Below, one piece after another: positions 25,118-34,831 of a stretch of DNA of 64,000 nucleotides. Both the position numbers and the translations under genes were made by a program. Positions within the stretch are counted from its first letter, which is position 1, and each line of letters opens with the position of its first letter. This DNA comes from Neobacillus niacini (GTDB taxonomy: Bacteria > Bacillota > Bacilli > Bacillales > Cytobacillaceae): assembly GCF_023715415.1 (NCBI RefSeq), contig NZ_JAMBOB010000003.1:496001-560000 (forward strand). The letters are read 5' to 3'. Under the pieces are notes generated by a model. The model saw only the letters and a program-made list of their open reading frames with translations, did no database searches and had not been told where the DNA came from.

Positions 25118-28054
25118 CTATAGCACTTCTTTTCTACTTGAAAGCATATACAACCCTACACCTGCAATCACCATGAATAATCCCATTACAATAATGTTAA
25201 ATATTTGTGTACTTGTATTAGGTAGCTGATTACTTCCTTGTGGGTTATTCCCTTCAACTTCTTTTTGACTGCCATTATTGACTTCATCAGCGTTAACATT
25301 GTTGGCGACATCATCTCTATTTCCTTGTTCATTTTGATTTTGATCGTTGTCCGGAGTTCCTTCATTGCCTGTATTTACGGAATCATCATCTACATTATCT
25401 TTATAATCAGAGAAAATAGATCCTATAGATAAAGCACCAAATTTATCTCCATCTTTAAATCGATACACAGGTCTTTGTCCATCCTTAGTAAAAATTGCCT
25501 CTGCAATGGCAAATCCTTCATTATTGAAACGAATATCGACACCACTTGCAGGCAATATATGTGTAATTTCTGGTTGTTTTTCTCCATTGAATGATATTTT
25601 AGCAGCACGATTAGCATATCCGTTATCGGCAACAACCCATAATACATTCTCAAATTTATCATAATCAAGAGCCATTGCTCCACCAATCTTACTGTCAATA
25701 TCAGCAATTTGTACAAAACTTCCATCTTCATTTAAAACATATGCATACACATGACCATTATCTTCTAATGCCACAAAGAACACACCATTTGAAATGGCAT
25801 TTGGATAATTCGTTGCATCAAAAACTGTATTCGTATTTTGGTCATAAAGCTTCCCCTTAACATTTGCATTTGATACCCATTCTACAGCTTCAATCCCCAT
25901 ATTGGCAGAAACCTGTGGTAATGAAGCCGTTAAATCCCACTGCTGTAATGCAACTAAATCATCACCTTGTTTATGTGGATCGACTTTCAAAATCGTATTA
26001 TAGTTAACGCCCTTCACATTATTATCACGTTCAGAAGCAATGTAAACAAAGCCATCACCATCTACTGTAATTCCCTCTGCATCTGGGCCTGCTGCTGTTG
26101 CATCGTCTGCATCTTTTTGGAAGCGAACACGCTTACCGTTCTCAAACCCTTTAGCAAAGCTTAACTTTCCATCTTTTAAAACGTCTAAAATCCAAAACTT
26201 ACCTGTGCCATTATCAACTGCATATAATTGGCCCTTAAAGAAATCCAACCCTGAAGAATCCTCTAAAAATGTTGGTTCAGTGTCGAAAATTTCAACTTCT
26301 CCATTCCCTGGCCAAGTAATCATTTCAGGGATATCTGCAAATTTATTTGGTGCACCAGGTGTTTCTACTTTTGTATTTCTATACTCGTTCCCGGTTACAT
26401 CTGGATATAATCCCCAAGTAGGGTTTGTATGATCTGTCCAGGTTGTGCTGGCGATTAATCTATCATTTTCAAACAGACGTACAGAATCATTCTTTCCAAG
26501 TCCAAAACCAAATATTTCGTCTGTTACGACAAAAAATCCATTAGCTGAAATTGTTGTACCTTCTGGGATCACATATTGATGTTCATCATCATTGTCTTTC
26601 ATGACAATTCCCGAAATATCTAAAGCTTCTCCTGTTGGATTAGCAAGTTCTATCCAATCAGGTCCACCATTTGAGTCACTTGACTGTACTTCATTTAATC
26701 TAACTGGATTTGTTACTATATTTGCTTTTCCCTTAGTCGAAGTCGCAAACTCTATTAATTCGCCTGTTCCATCTGGAATACGTGCGTATACACCATTTGC
26801 ATGTGCTGCCCATGAATATTCAGCAATAGACACACCTGCTTTATTAAAAATAGTAACTTTATCAGCCTTTCCTAAGCCAAATGTAAAATGCTTATTACCA
26901 TCAAAAACATAAAATTCGCCTGGATTAAGAACCGTTCTATCTGCAACAGGGCTTATTTCGGCAGCATGTCCTACTGGGTCATCATCAAATAAATACCAGC
27001 CAGTTAAATCTACGGTCGTTGTTCCTGCATTATAAATTTCGACCCAATCACTTTCATCATCGTTAGACTCTACTTCATTGATAACAATTTGAGGTTTATA
27101 CCAATCGTTTGTTAGTCCCTTTGTTTCTTTCGTTAATACAAACGAACCTGTCCCGTCTGGATATCTTCCGAAAGACGCCAATGCTGCATCACCTTCATAA
27201 CTAGCATGCGCAGTCCAGGAATATTCATCTAGTAATTTCCCTTCTTTGTCATATAAACGAATAGAGTCTCCACCACCAATACCAATTGCAGCTTCGAATT
27301 CACCTACAGCATAAGCACCTTTCTGATCATCATATACTTGACCAAGCGTATTGGCATGAACGACAAACAATCCACCTGCTTGCAGTATTGTTCCTTCTGC
27401 AAATTTCCAACGATGGTCATCAGAATTGTCACGAATTTCATAACCAGACAGATCCATCTCTTCTGTTCCTAGATTCATTAACTCAACCCAATCATCCGGC
27501 TGAGAATTAATCTCATTAATTACTAATCTATGTTTAGGCAACTCTTCTTTTTCTACAATATTTACCTTTCCTTTGGTAGGATCCTGATCAATAAAATCAC
27601 CCTTACCGTCTGGAACTCTTGAATATGTACCAACTGCATGACCTGAATATGTATGTGTATCCAACAACTTCTCGCTACTATCATACAGATTAACAGTATC
27701 ATCTTTTCCTAAAGACAGATTGTCTAACGAATCACTATGTTCAATAACTAGGATTTCGCCAGCTTTTAATACAGTTCCATCCTCAATACGCCATTCCTTA
27801 TTTTCTGCCACACGCTCTATACCTTTATCATCTGAAACAAACCATCCACTGATATCGATATCACTATTGCCAGTATTCATGATTTCAATCCAATCTATAT
27901 CTGTAACAGTATCATTGGATTCTATTTCATTAATAAAAACAGGATTTTCTACTTCTAAAGCCTGTACATACTGCATTGGAGATAATAGAGATACTACTAT
28001 CGATGCAATAATAAACAGGTTTAAAATACTCATTCTTTCTTTCCTTTTGTTCAT
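25118..28054 (-). CDS. Sortase-anchored surface protein with lamin-tail domains and esterase-like domain
   Basis: The 978-residue protein has a signal peptide (1-33). Four lamin-tail-like units follow, each beginning with a variant of INEIESND and DWIEIMNTG (about 38-160, 175-305, 320-450, 450-570). Next comes a beta-propeller-like region (about 590-870; GPDAEGITVDGDGFVYIASE) resembling the phytase-type esterase-like domain, and an Asp/Asn-rich linker. At the end LPNTS (944-948), a hydrophobic helix and RKEVL form a wall-sorting signal. LPNTS suggests a non-housekeeping (class D-like) sortase; none is in the window. GGAAG precedes ATG. It probably acts outside the cell on phosphorus-containing or nucleic-acid substrates, but that is inference. 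Confidence 0.85.
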   Translation of the reverse strand: MNKRKERMSILNLFIIASIVVSLLSPMQYVQALEVENPVFINEIESNDTVTDIDWIEIMNTGNSDIDISGWFVSDDKGIERVAENKEWRIEDGTVLKAGEILVIEHSDSLDNLSLGKDDTVNLYDSSEKLLDTHTYSGHAVGTYSRVPDGKGDFIDQDPTKGKVNIVEKEELPKHRLVINEINSQPDDWVELMNLGTEEMDLSGYEIRDNSDDHRWKFAEGTILQAGGLFVVHANTLGQVYDDQKGAYAVGEFEAAIGIGGGDSIRLYDKEGKLLDEYSWTAHASYEGDAALASFGRYPDGTGSFVLTKETKGLTNDWYKPQIVINEVESNDDESDWVEIYNAGTTTVDLTGWYLFDDDPVGHAAEISPVADRTVLNPGEFYVFDGNKHFTFGLGKADKVTIFNKAGVSIAEYSWAAHANGVYARIPDGTGELIEFATSTKGKANIVTNPVRLNEVQSSDSNGGPDWIELANPTGEALDISGIVMKDNDDEHQYVIPEGTTISANGFFVVTDEIFGFGLGKNDSVRLFENDRLIASTTWTDHTNPTWGLYPDVTGNEYRNTKVETPGAPNKFADIPEMITWPGNGEVEIFDTEPTFLEDSSGLDFFKGQLYAVDNGTGKFWILDVLKDGKLSFAKGFENGKRVRFQKDADDATAAGPDAEGITVDGDGFVYIASERDNNVKGVNYNTILKVDPHKQGDDLVALQQWDLTASLPQVSANMGIEAVEWVSNANVKGKLYDQNTNTVFDATNYPNAISNGVFFVALEDNGHVYAYVLNEDGSFVQIADIDSKIGGAMALDYDKFENVLWVVADNGYANRAAKISFNGEKQPEITHILPASGVDIRFNNEGFAIAEAIFTKDGQRPVYRFKDGDKFGALSIGSIFSDYKDNVDDDSVNTGNEGTPDNDQNQNEQGNRDDVANNVNADEVNNGSQKEVEGNNPQGSNQLPNTSTQIFNIIVMGLFMVIAGVGLYMLSSRKEVL

Positions 28055-28275
28055 TTTGTCAACTTCCTTTTCTTTTTTATGATTTTATTGGGCGTCTGTG
28101 AAACGCCACAATCACCTAATAATAATCCATCATTGTAAATTCCAAATGTACATTTGTGTAAATATTATGTTAATTGTGAACAGGTGGGTGGTTCTTCTGA
28201 TGGTCTTTTTTGCGTGGAAAATAATACTAGATTTTCACTATTGCCTCTAGGAGTACTAGAATCCTCTCAAAATAA
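28055..28275. other. Upstream region of the surface-protein gene
   Basis: AT-rich sequence without a gene; I see no clear operator or promoter. Confidence 0.4.
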
Positions 28276-28299
28276 AATACAGGTATAAATACCTGTATT
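28276..28299 (-). terminator. Terminator of the 35-residue remnant
   Basis: AATACAGGTA/TACCTGTATT 10-bp stem with 4-base loop, then TTATTTTG on the minus strand, two bases past the stop of the remnant. Confidence 0.65.
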
Positions 28300-28300
28300 T

Positions 28301-28408
28301 CTACTTTTCTAGTTTTTCCGTCCGAATAGTTAATTGTTTGATTCCTGTAATTAATTCCTTCTGCCCCTTCTCCAAATTATCCGTACGTCCTATTAATTCA
28401 AATGCCAC
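28301..28408 (-). pseudogene. 3' remnant of a small coiled-coil protein gene
   Basis: The frame ends with LEKGQKELITGIKQLTIRTE and KLEK before TAG, followed by a proper terminator. Such endings belong to small Bacillus coiled-coil proteins of unknown function. The 5' part is missing: an in-frame TAA lies directly before the first possible start (GTG 28408), which has no ribosome site. Confidence 0.5.
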
Positions 28409-28561
28409 TTATGATAAGCTCAGATTAACCACTTTTCAGATATAATAGGATTTTTTCTTGTTCAGGAACGAGGCAGGACTTGCAATAATGGTATAAACAA
28501 AACTTTTGGAAACATTTAATAAAAACAATAACTTTTAAGCTGAAGAGGGAGAGTTATCGAT

Positions 28562-29185
28562 ATGATTAAGCTGATTAAGGAATTAATTGATAAACAGTAT
28601 GGAAAGCCGCAAGGTCTATTAGGAACGTATATCGGTGAAAAGATGGTACGGCAACATAAACCTGAAACTTTATGGACGATTGAGCTATTAAATATTGTGC
28701 AGGGCGAAAGTGTATTAGAATTAGGATGTGGTGCTGGTTATGCAATGAAACTTATCCTAGACCAAACTTTAGTAGAACAAGTAGTAGGAGTGGACCTTTC
28801 ACCTACCATCATTCGGTCGGCTACGATTAGAAATAAAAACGCATTAAATACTAAAAAAGCAAAATTGGTTCAAGCAAATGTTAATAGATTACCGTTCCAA
28901 GATGGAAACTTTGACAGAGTGTTTAGCATACATACAATTTATTTTTGGGACGATTTATCTGAAACCTTATCAGAAATTTACAGGGTATTAAAACCTGGAG
29001 GTTATTTCGTCATCACCCTTTGTGATGGCAAAGATGATGAGATATGGCAAGGTATAAAAAGTATGATTGAAGAACGATTTATTCCTATTGCTAAGGAACA
29101 TGGATTTCTCGATGTTGCATTATTAAAAGGTCCAAAATCTAGACAATTCCATACAATTGCAGTTTTGGGTCATAAACATTCCTAA
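28562..29185 (+). CDS. Class I SAM-dependent methyltransferase
   Basis: The 207 residues have motif I VLELGCGAGYAM (about 51-62), motif II VVGVDLSP, motif IV LPFQDGNFDRVFSIHTIYFW and post-motif LKPGGYFVITL. This is the methyltransferase type-11 fold acting on small molecules or lipids. Substrate is unknown. GAAGAGGGAGAG precedes ATG; the gene stands alone with a strong terminator. Confidence 0.85.
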   Translation: MIKLIKELIDKQYGKPQGLLGTYIGEKMVRQHKPETLWTIELLNIVQGESVLELGCGAGYAMKLILDQTLVEQVVGVDLSPTIIRSATIRNKNALNTKKAKLVQANVNRLPFQDGNFDRVFSIHTIYFWDDLSETLSEIYRVLKPGGYFVITLCDGKDDEIWQGIKSMIEERFIPIAKEHGFLDVALLKGPKSRQFHTIAVLGHKHS

Positions 29186-29231
29186 GTATATAATGCCTTT
29201 TCAACAAACAAGTAGCATTTCTTAGAAAACG

Positions 29232-29260
29232 AACAAAAGGACCTCTGGGTCCTTTTGTTT
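29232..29260 (+). terminator. Terminator of the methyltransferase gene
   Basis: AACAAAAGGACC/GGTCCTTTTGTT 12-bp perfect stem with the loop TCTG, ending in a T-rich tract. Confidence 0.85.
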
Positions 29261-29300
29261 ATACAGTTTATCAACATTAACGTTTAACAGAGCCTAATTC

Positions 29301-29337
29301 AAAAATAAACAAGCCTATAAAAAATATATTGGCTTGT
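29301..29337 (-). terminator. Terminator of the NERD-helicase gene
   Basis: ACAAGCC/GGCTTGT stem (29309-29337) followed on the minus strand by TTATTTTTG, adjacent to the stop at 29338. Confidence 0.65.
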
Positions 29338-31254
29338 CTAATTTATAATATTGAATCTCTTTGATCCCGGTTTTATTTGTTTTCTCTCTTGGCTAACGGT
29401 ATCCAGATACTGCGTAAACTCTGATTTACCAGAATAAGAAAGACATAAGTATTCTTTGGCTCTCGTCATCCCTATGTATAACAATGAAACTTCCCTTTCC
29501 TTATTCTCCTCAAGCGGAAACGGCATAGAGTCTACATTCACGATAAAAACCGCTCGGAAATCCAATCCTTTACTGCTATCAATGGTACTAATTTTAACTT
29601 TCCCATCGTCTTTTGCATAAGAGCGTTTTGAGACGTCGTTTTCGGTAATCCAAAAATAAGGTAACCCTTCATCTTTTAAAGAACGTTGAATAATATCAAT
29701 GATTGGAAATTTATGTGTCCGTTTAACACGGTAAAGAATGAGGACGTCCTCAAGCGGGACTTTTTTCTCCAGATGTAATTTCTTTATGGATCGAGCTACA
29801 ATTCTCATTTCCTCAAAAAAATTATTGGCTTTTACGATGCCTGGCTCTGGACCTCTTCGCTTCGTGCTCTGTGGCGCAATGATCTCACCTTCCAGTTCAC
29901 GATTGACCACTTTATTTTTAAACATCGAATGCTTGCGATAAAATTCCCAAGCGAATTTTACAATCTGCTGGGTGTTCCGATAGTTGATGGACAGAACCTT
30001 TGATCTTCCTTGAAAACTTAAGCCCGTATCCTGCAAATAGGAACGCTTCCGCTGATAAATCGTCTGAGCACGGTCTTCTACTAATAATAGAGACTGTGTA
30101 TCTGCATTAATCAGTAAACTAACTAACCGTAGCCAGTCAGCTTCAAAGCCCTGGCCCTCATCAATCAAAACGGCGTCATATGTAGGTAGAATCGCTTCAT
30201 TTCTTTCTAGTTTTTCTATGATATCTGTAAGCTGCTGCTCTCTTATCCTTAAATCATTTTTTAACCAGGAGTGAAAATTCCTCACAATAATATTCTCATT
30301 TTTTACAGATATAGCATTAGGATCAAAATCAAATAAATCCTCTGGCTCATTGAGCATATGATGGATCATTTGCTGAATCGCATTTGAAAGAGAAATATTG
30401 TAACAGAGAATGAGTATCTTCCAGTCAGGATTCTGTTTTGATAACATCTTTGCTCGACTTGCTAAGATAATCGTTTTACCACTTCCAGCAACCCCACGTA
30501 TTAACCGGTTCTTATCCCCTATTTGTTTCGCTAAATTCTCCTGATGAAGATCCATAGTTTTAATATCATGTAAGGATAACAGAAGCTGGTCCTGATAAGG
30601 TACCGGTGGTTTGTATTCAGCACTAATCCGTACCTCAGGGAATAAGTGATAACGAATAGCATTTATGTCAGCTATGGATAGTGAATCCTTTAAACGATAT
30701 GGAACAACAAACATATTGAGGATTTTTTCCATTAATACTTCTTCTGAAAATCCCTCTTTGTCTGGATCAATCTCATCCCTAGTTAGACAAAGATTCGGCT
30801 CAATGACTGAGTAAAGGCCTTCTTGGACAAAATCTTTAGAATACAATCTGGTAAAAACAACTCCATGCCCATAAGGGAACTTTAATTGAAATTTATATTT
30901 ACCTTCTAATTGAATCAGACTTTTATCTTTTTTCAACGTATCAACTACATGAAACATATTGTCCCTTGCCTGCTTCATCGGACTTTTGATGACCGCTTGA
31001 TCTCCAGAGGTAGTAACAATATGCCATTCATCATGATTAATTTGATAGAGGGTATTCTTCGTATAGTCCTTTACTTCTAACACGACAATGCCAAGGTCGG
31101 GCCCAATAATCACAAAATCAGGTCTTCTTCCTTGAATATCAGGTTCAAAATAAACAATGTAGTCATCTGGTAAAAAGGTCTTAAGCGTTCGAAAAAACAG
31201 CCGCTCCCCTGTTGTCGCAGATGATCGAATTGTCTCGGGAATCGTAATTGCCAT
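29338..31254 (-). CDS. NERD nuclease - UvrD-like SF1 helicase fusion
   Basis: This 638-residue protein joins an N-terminal NERD PD-(D/E)XK domain (RRPDFVII, then GIVVLEVKDY: D46, E60, K62) to an SF1A helicase. Helicase motifs are Walker A GVAGSGKTIIL, motif II VLIDEGQGF, motif III VEDRAQTIYQ, motif IV INYRNT, motif V STIDSSKGLDF and motif VI LYIGMTRAKEYL. ATG 31254 follows GGAG by eight bases; the ATG at 31311 has no ribosome site. NERD-helicase proteins occur in defence islands. It has no tight partner and borders the Zorya cluster, so a defence or repair role is likely but unproven. Confidence 0.85.
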   Translation of the reverse strand: MAITIPETIRSSATTGERLFFRTLKTFLPDDYIVYFEPDIQGRRPDFVIIGPDLGIVVLEVKDYTKNTLYQINHDEWHIVTTSGDQAVIKSPMKQARDNMFHVVDTLKKDKSLIQLEGKYKFQLKFPYGHGVVFTRLYSKDFVQEGLYSVIEPNLCLTRDEIDPDKEGFSEEVLMEKILNMFVVPYRLKDSLSIADINAIRYHLFPEVRISAEYKPPVPYQDQLLLSLHDIKTMDLHQENLAKQIGDKNRLIRGVAGSGKTIILASRAKMLSKQNPDWKILILCYNISLSNAIQQMIHHMLNEPEDLFDFDPNAISVKNENIIVRNFHSWLKNDLRIREQQLTDIIEKLERNEAILPTYDAVLIDEGQGFEADWLRLVSLLINADTQSLLLVEDRAQTIYQRKRSYLQDTGLSFQGRSKVLSINYRNTQQIVKFAWEFYRKHSMFKNKVVNRELEGEIIAPQSTKRRGPEPGIVKANNFFEEMRIVARSIKKLHLEKKVPLEDVLILYRVKRTHKFPIIDIIQRSLKDEGLPYFWITENDVSKRSYAKDDGKVKISTIDSSKGLDFRAVFIVNVDSMPFPLEENKEREVSLLYIGMTRAKEYLCLSYSGKSEFTQYLDTVSQERKQIKPGSKRFNIIN

Positions 31255-31466
31255 AACAACCGCTCCAAAAATTGCAATTTTCTCCATTATACTACAATTA
31301 GTACATTTCACCCATAATATTACAAAATACTTCTAATTATGTAAGAAAGTATCGATTTGCTTTGACTACTTTCTACCAAAATTAACATAAATCCCCCAAA
31401 AGTATTGTGTTTTACTTTATCTTAATTTATTAATAGTAATATAGGAAAATATGACCAGGAAAAATA

Positions 31467-31874
31467 ATGTTAGGACTCACAGAAAGTGGAGTGAACGAAT
31501 TGTTAAAAGGGATAATAGAAAAGTTATTTAAATCAAGCCAACCTATAAGTACTCCTCAAAATCAATCTATTAGTAAAGCAGATGTGGAGGCATTAGTGGA
31601 AGCAAAGCTAAAAGAACATGCTGCTACATTAGAAACTACACTCACTGAAAAAGGAAACCAAGTTCCCACCCAGGATGAAGATTACACATTATCCGCAAAG
31701 CAAATGGAGTATGCACTTTCATTGATTGAAAAAGTAAAAGAGGAATTTGAACTGGCAATCGATCCATCCAAGCTAACCATTAAAGATTTAAATAGATTAA
31801 TTGCCTATAATCGTTATAAGAATAAAGGTACGCTTATTAATCTTGTGAAAAAAGGTGTACTCAAAAAGAAATAA
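31467..31874 (+). CDS. Hypothetical protein, helical
   Basis: The 135-residue protein is unrecognised. A Lys/Glu-rich helical N-terminus (VEALVEAKLKEHAATLETTL) is followed by a compact C-terminus (YTLSAKQMEYALSLIEKVKE; LTIKDLNRLIAYNRYKNKGT). AGGAAAAATA precedes ATG. It lies divergent from the NERD-helicase gene and is closed by a strong terminator. Confidence 0.65.
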   Translation: MLGLTESGVNELLKGIIEKLFKSSQPISTPQNQSISKADVEALVEAKLKEHAATLETTLTEKGNQVPTQDEDYTLSAKQMEYALSLIEKVKEEFELAIDPSKLTIKDLNRLIAYNRYKNKGTLINLVKKGVLKKK

Positions 31875-31877
31875 ATC

Positions 31878-31917
31878 AAAAAAATCCTCGGCTCCATTAA
31901 GGGCTCGAGGATTTTTT
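31878..31917 (+). terminator. Terminator of the 135-residue gene
   Basis: AAAAAATCCTCG / CGAGGATTTTTT 12-bp stem with T6 on the plus strand. Confidence 0.9.
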
Positions 31918-32073
31918 GAGAAGAAGTTTCGTTCTATCCGACGACTCTAGGGCCAAGTGGACGGTTCCGAAGGTTATTTTATCTTAGGTTTCTTAGTTTC
32001 TATTCTATTATTAGGTAAATAAGAGAATGGTCCCTGGTTCTAATTGGCATAACATTTTGGGCGAAATTTACTA

Positions 32074-34821
32074 TTAATGAACTTGCAATCCCCTTAAAAC
32101 TTCATCTTCAATGTTAATTTTTTTACTAGGAACAATAACGCTTGTTGCCAATTCCAGCTTTTCACCCAAAATTCGATGAACAATTTGTTCTACGGTTCCT
32201 TCTCTTAATAGCCCCTGTTGATCCGTCACAATTGGATAATACACGGTTACAGGTTTTTCTTGACCTATACGGTATACCCGATCTGTCGCCTGGTTTTCAA
32301 CTGCTGGATTCCACCATCTTGTATAATGAATGACATGATTTGCTGAAGTAATCGTTAAGCCCGTTCCCGCAGCCTTAGGAGATAGAATCATTACATCGAA
32401 GCCAATCTTTTCGTTAAAAATATCTACCAACTGCTGTCTTCGATTTGTCATACCGTTTATAATCATCGGGTTAATCTCAAAGGTTTCGCGTATCCATTTT
32501 CGTAATAGCTGTTGCATTTGAATATATTCCGTGAAAATTAATACTTTTTCTCCTTTAACAGACACTTCTTCTATAATGTTAAGCGTCTCGGTTAATTTAG
32601 GAATATCCCTAACACTTAGATCGTTATATTTTTCATTTATTAGCGCTGGATGTGAAGATAGTGATTTTAATTTTTGAATTGCTTCTAAACCACTTAACAT
32701 TTTTTCTTTAACGAGCGTTAAAACCTCTTTGTAGAGTGCAAGTTGAACAGACCCCATCGGAACTTCTCTCACCACAATACTTTTAGACGGTAACTGATTT
32801 CCAAGTTCTCCAGTCTTAGTCCGACGCTTATAGACTCTAGCAATTCGGGAGGTTAGTAGGTCTTCTACTTCAGTAGAATCACTATTCTCCATTTGAGTCA
32901 CAAATTCTTTTTTAAACTGACTTAAACTACCGAGTAAACCTGGTTGAACAAAATCCATAATTGACCATAATTCACTTAAACTATTTTCCACGGGGGTTCC
33001 TGTCATCGCTAAACGGAATCTTGCTTTCATAGCCTTTATTACTTTAGATGCGGCGGTTGATGGATTTTTTATCGCCTGTGCCTCATCGCAAATGACTGCT
33101 TGCCAGTCCACTTGTCCAAATACCAGTTGATCTTTTACTAAAGTTTGATAGGTGGTTATAGTGATTCCTGTTTGTTGTAACACGCTACTATTTTTTGTAC
33201 GTTGTAGCCCGCTATGAATACGAATTGATCCAAGTAAAGATGGAGCAAATTTCATTAATTCCTTTTCCCAATTCTCTATTAGAGTTTTAGGAACAACAAT
33301 TAAAACCGGTGTTAACTGTTTCGTTTGTTGCAAATATGACAAAAACGAAACAACTTGGATTGTTTTTCCAAGTCCCATATCATCAGCCAATAAACCGCCG
33401 ATTCTTCTATAATGTAAAGACTTCAACCAAATAAACCCATCTTCTTGAAATGGTTTCAGATTAGCAATAAAAGACTTTGGAGGGACTGGATCTAATATCC
33501 CCAAATCTTTCATTTGTTTTTGTGCTTCTAATATGGGCTGGTTAAATTCTAGTAGACTGATATTCTCAAAAATCTCCAGAACATATGGAAGTTTTGTTAT
33601 ATCGACTTCTTTACGAAATTCATCTCGAAGTGTATTACTTGTTTCAATAAATACTTCTGCATTTTGTGGAACCTTTATCCATTGGTTATTCCACTCAATA
33701 AAATCATCACCAAGCTCTTTTGCCTTATGAACAAGGTCTAGTATTTCTTCTGACTCAAATGAAGCATGTATTTCTCCTTCAGCGTCAAGAACAGTGAATC
33801 CGGTATCAATATCAAACCAGCCTCGCTCTCTTTCATTTGCATGAACGAAAGGCTGTGCTCGATATACTTGAATCCCAAGTGATTTTACTCTTTCACTAAA
33901 AATAGAAATATCAAGTCCCTCAATATCCGGTAAGAACGTTTCTGGATTCTCAACGAATCTAGGAATGTTGGAGCCTTTAACGGTATCAAGTTCTGAAATT
34001 TGTTTTGATTTTTTCTGCACATCAGGGTTTACAAATATTTTTTTATTATTTGGCCCAGTCGCAAATATGCTTCCCCCCCTACTCATTTCGTGGAGCAGGC
34101 TATCAGGTATATCCTCATTTGAAGAATACCGAGGTTCTAGCTTTATTTCTTTAGTATCATATGAAAAGTCTATTTCAAAATCATCAACAAATAAGTATTC
34201 TTGCTTATTCAAATAATCATCTAAAGGGATGTTCATTTTAATCGCTTTATTTCGGACTTCCGCAACGTAAGAAAAAATCCTATCTTTATCTCTTGGGTTT
34301 GGGACTTGCTCTACCAATTCTTGATAGTGATACTGACCCTCATCCATTAATAGTTCCGTTCCATCAGGTAAGGTTATCCATGGTCCAATTTGACGAGAAG
34401 TTTTTTCTAAATGTTGCCATTGACCATAACTTTTCTCTAAGAATATTCTAAAGGTGGCAAGTCCCACCGCTCCTTCATGACCTAGTTTTAATTGAAGCAC
34501 TGTGGGTTCAGGGATACCTAGAATTCCCTTTACTTCTGATGGTAATTCAGCAAACAAAGAGTATGGGAGAAGATAGTTTTTATCTGTATCTTTTAGTACT
34601 TCATCCAGCCAAAGTTCTTCTAGAATCTCTAATAGACTAATATTCTCTTGTTGACGCAATTCGTATATTGAAAGCTTTAGTGGAAATGAAACATGATTTT
34701 CCTTCTGCCCTCGGTAAAGTGAATAGGTGATACCCTCTTTTGTCCTTTTCACATCAACATAAATTTGCTGGGATACATCCTTACTTTTTTCTTTTCTGAG
34801 AAAGTTAAACAGTCTTGGCAC
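32074..34821 (-). CDS. zorD: ZorD-like SNF2-family helicase of Zorya type I
   Basis: The 915-residue protein has an N-terminal ~440-residue extension and a C-terminal SNF2/Swi2 ATPase: motif I LLADDMGLGKTIQ, motif II ICDEAQAIKN (DEAQ box), motif III LAMTGTPVENS, motif V AAGTGLTITSA and motif VI TDRVYRIGQEKP. In Zorya type I, ZorD is the cytosolic nuclease/helicase effector acting on invading DNA. GTG 34821 is preceded by GAGGGATGGTAC. It follows zorC by ten bases and ends the operon. No separate HNH gene (ZorE) is present, which also fits type I. Confidence 0.85.
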   Translation of the reverse strand: MPRLFNFLRKEKSKDVSQQIYVDVKRTKEGITYSLYRGQKENHVSFPLKLSIYELRQQENISLLEILEELWLDEVLKDTDKNYLLPYSLFAELPSEVKGILGIPEPTVLQLKLGHEGAVGLATFRIFLEKSYGQWQHLEKTSRQIGPWITLPDGTELLMDEGQYHYQELVEQVPNPRDKDRIFSYVAEVRNKAIKMNIPLDDYLNKQEYLFVDDFEIDFSYDTKEIKLEPRYSSNEDIPDSLLHEMSRGGSIFATGPNNKKIFVNPDVQKKSKQISELDTVKGSNIPRFVENPETFLPDIEGLDISIFSERVKSLGIQVYRAQPFVHANERERGWFDIDTGFTVLDAEGEIHASFESEEILDLVHKAKELGDDFIEWNNQWIKVPQNAEVFIETSNTLRDEFRKEVDITKLPYVLEIFENISLLEFNQPILEAQKQMKDLGILDPVPPKSFIANLKPFQEDGFIWLKSLHYRRIGGLLADDMGLGKTIQVVSFLSYLQQTKQLTPVLIVVPKTLIENWEKELMKFAPSLLGSIRIHSGLQRTKNSSVLQQTGITITTYQTLVKDQLVFGQVDWQAVICDEAQAIKNPSTAASKVIKAMKARFRLAMTGTPVENSLSELWSIMDFVQPGLLGSLSQFKKEFVTQMENSDSTEVEDLLTSRIARVYKRRTKTGELGNQLPSKSIVVREVPMGSVQLALYKEVLTLVKEKMLSGLEAIQKLKSLSSHPALINEKYNDLSVRDIPKLTETLNIIEEVSVKGEKVLIFTEYIQMQQLLRKWIRETFEINPMIINGMTNRRQQLVDIFNEKIGFDVMILSPKAAGTGLTITSANHVIHYTRWWNPAVENQATDRVYRIGQEKPVTVYYPIVTDQQGLLREGTVEQIVHRILGEKLELATSVIVPSKKINIEDEVLRGLQVH

Positions 34822-34831
34822 GTACCATCCC

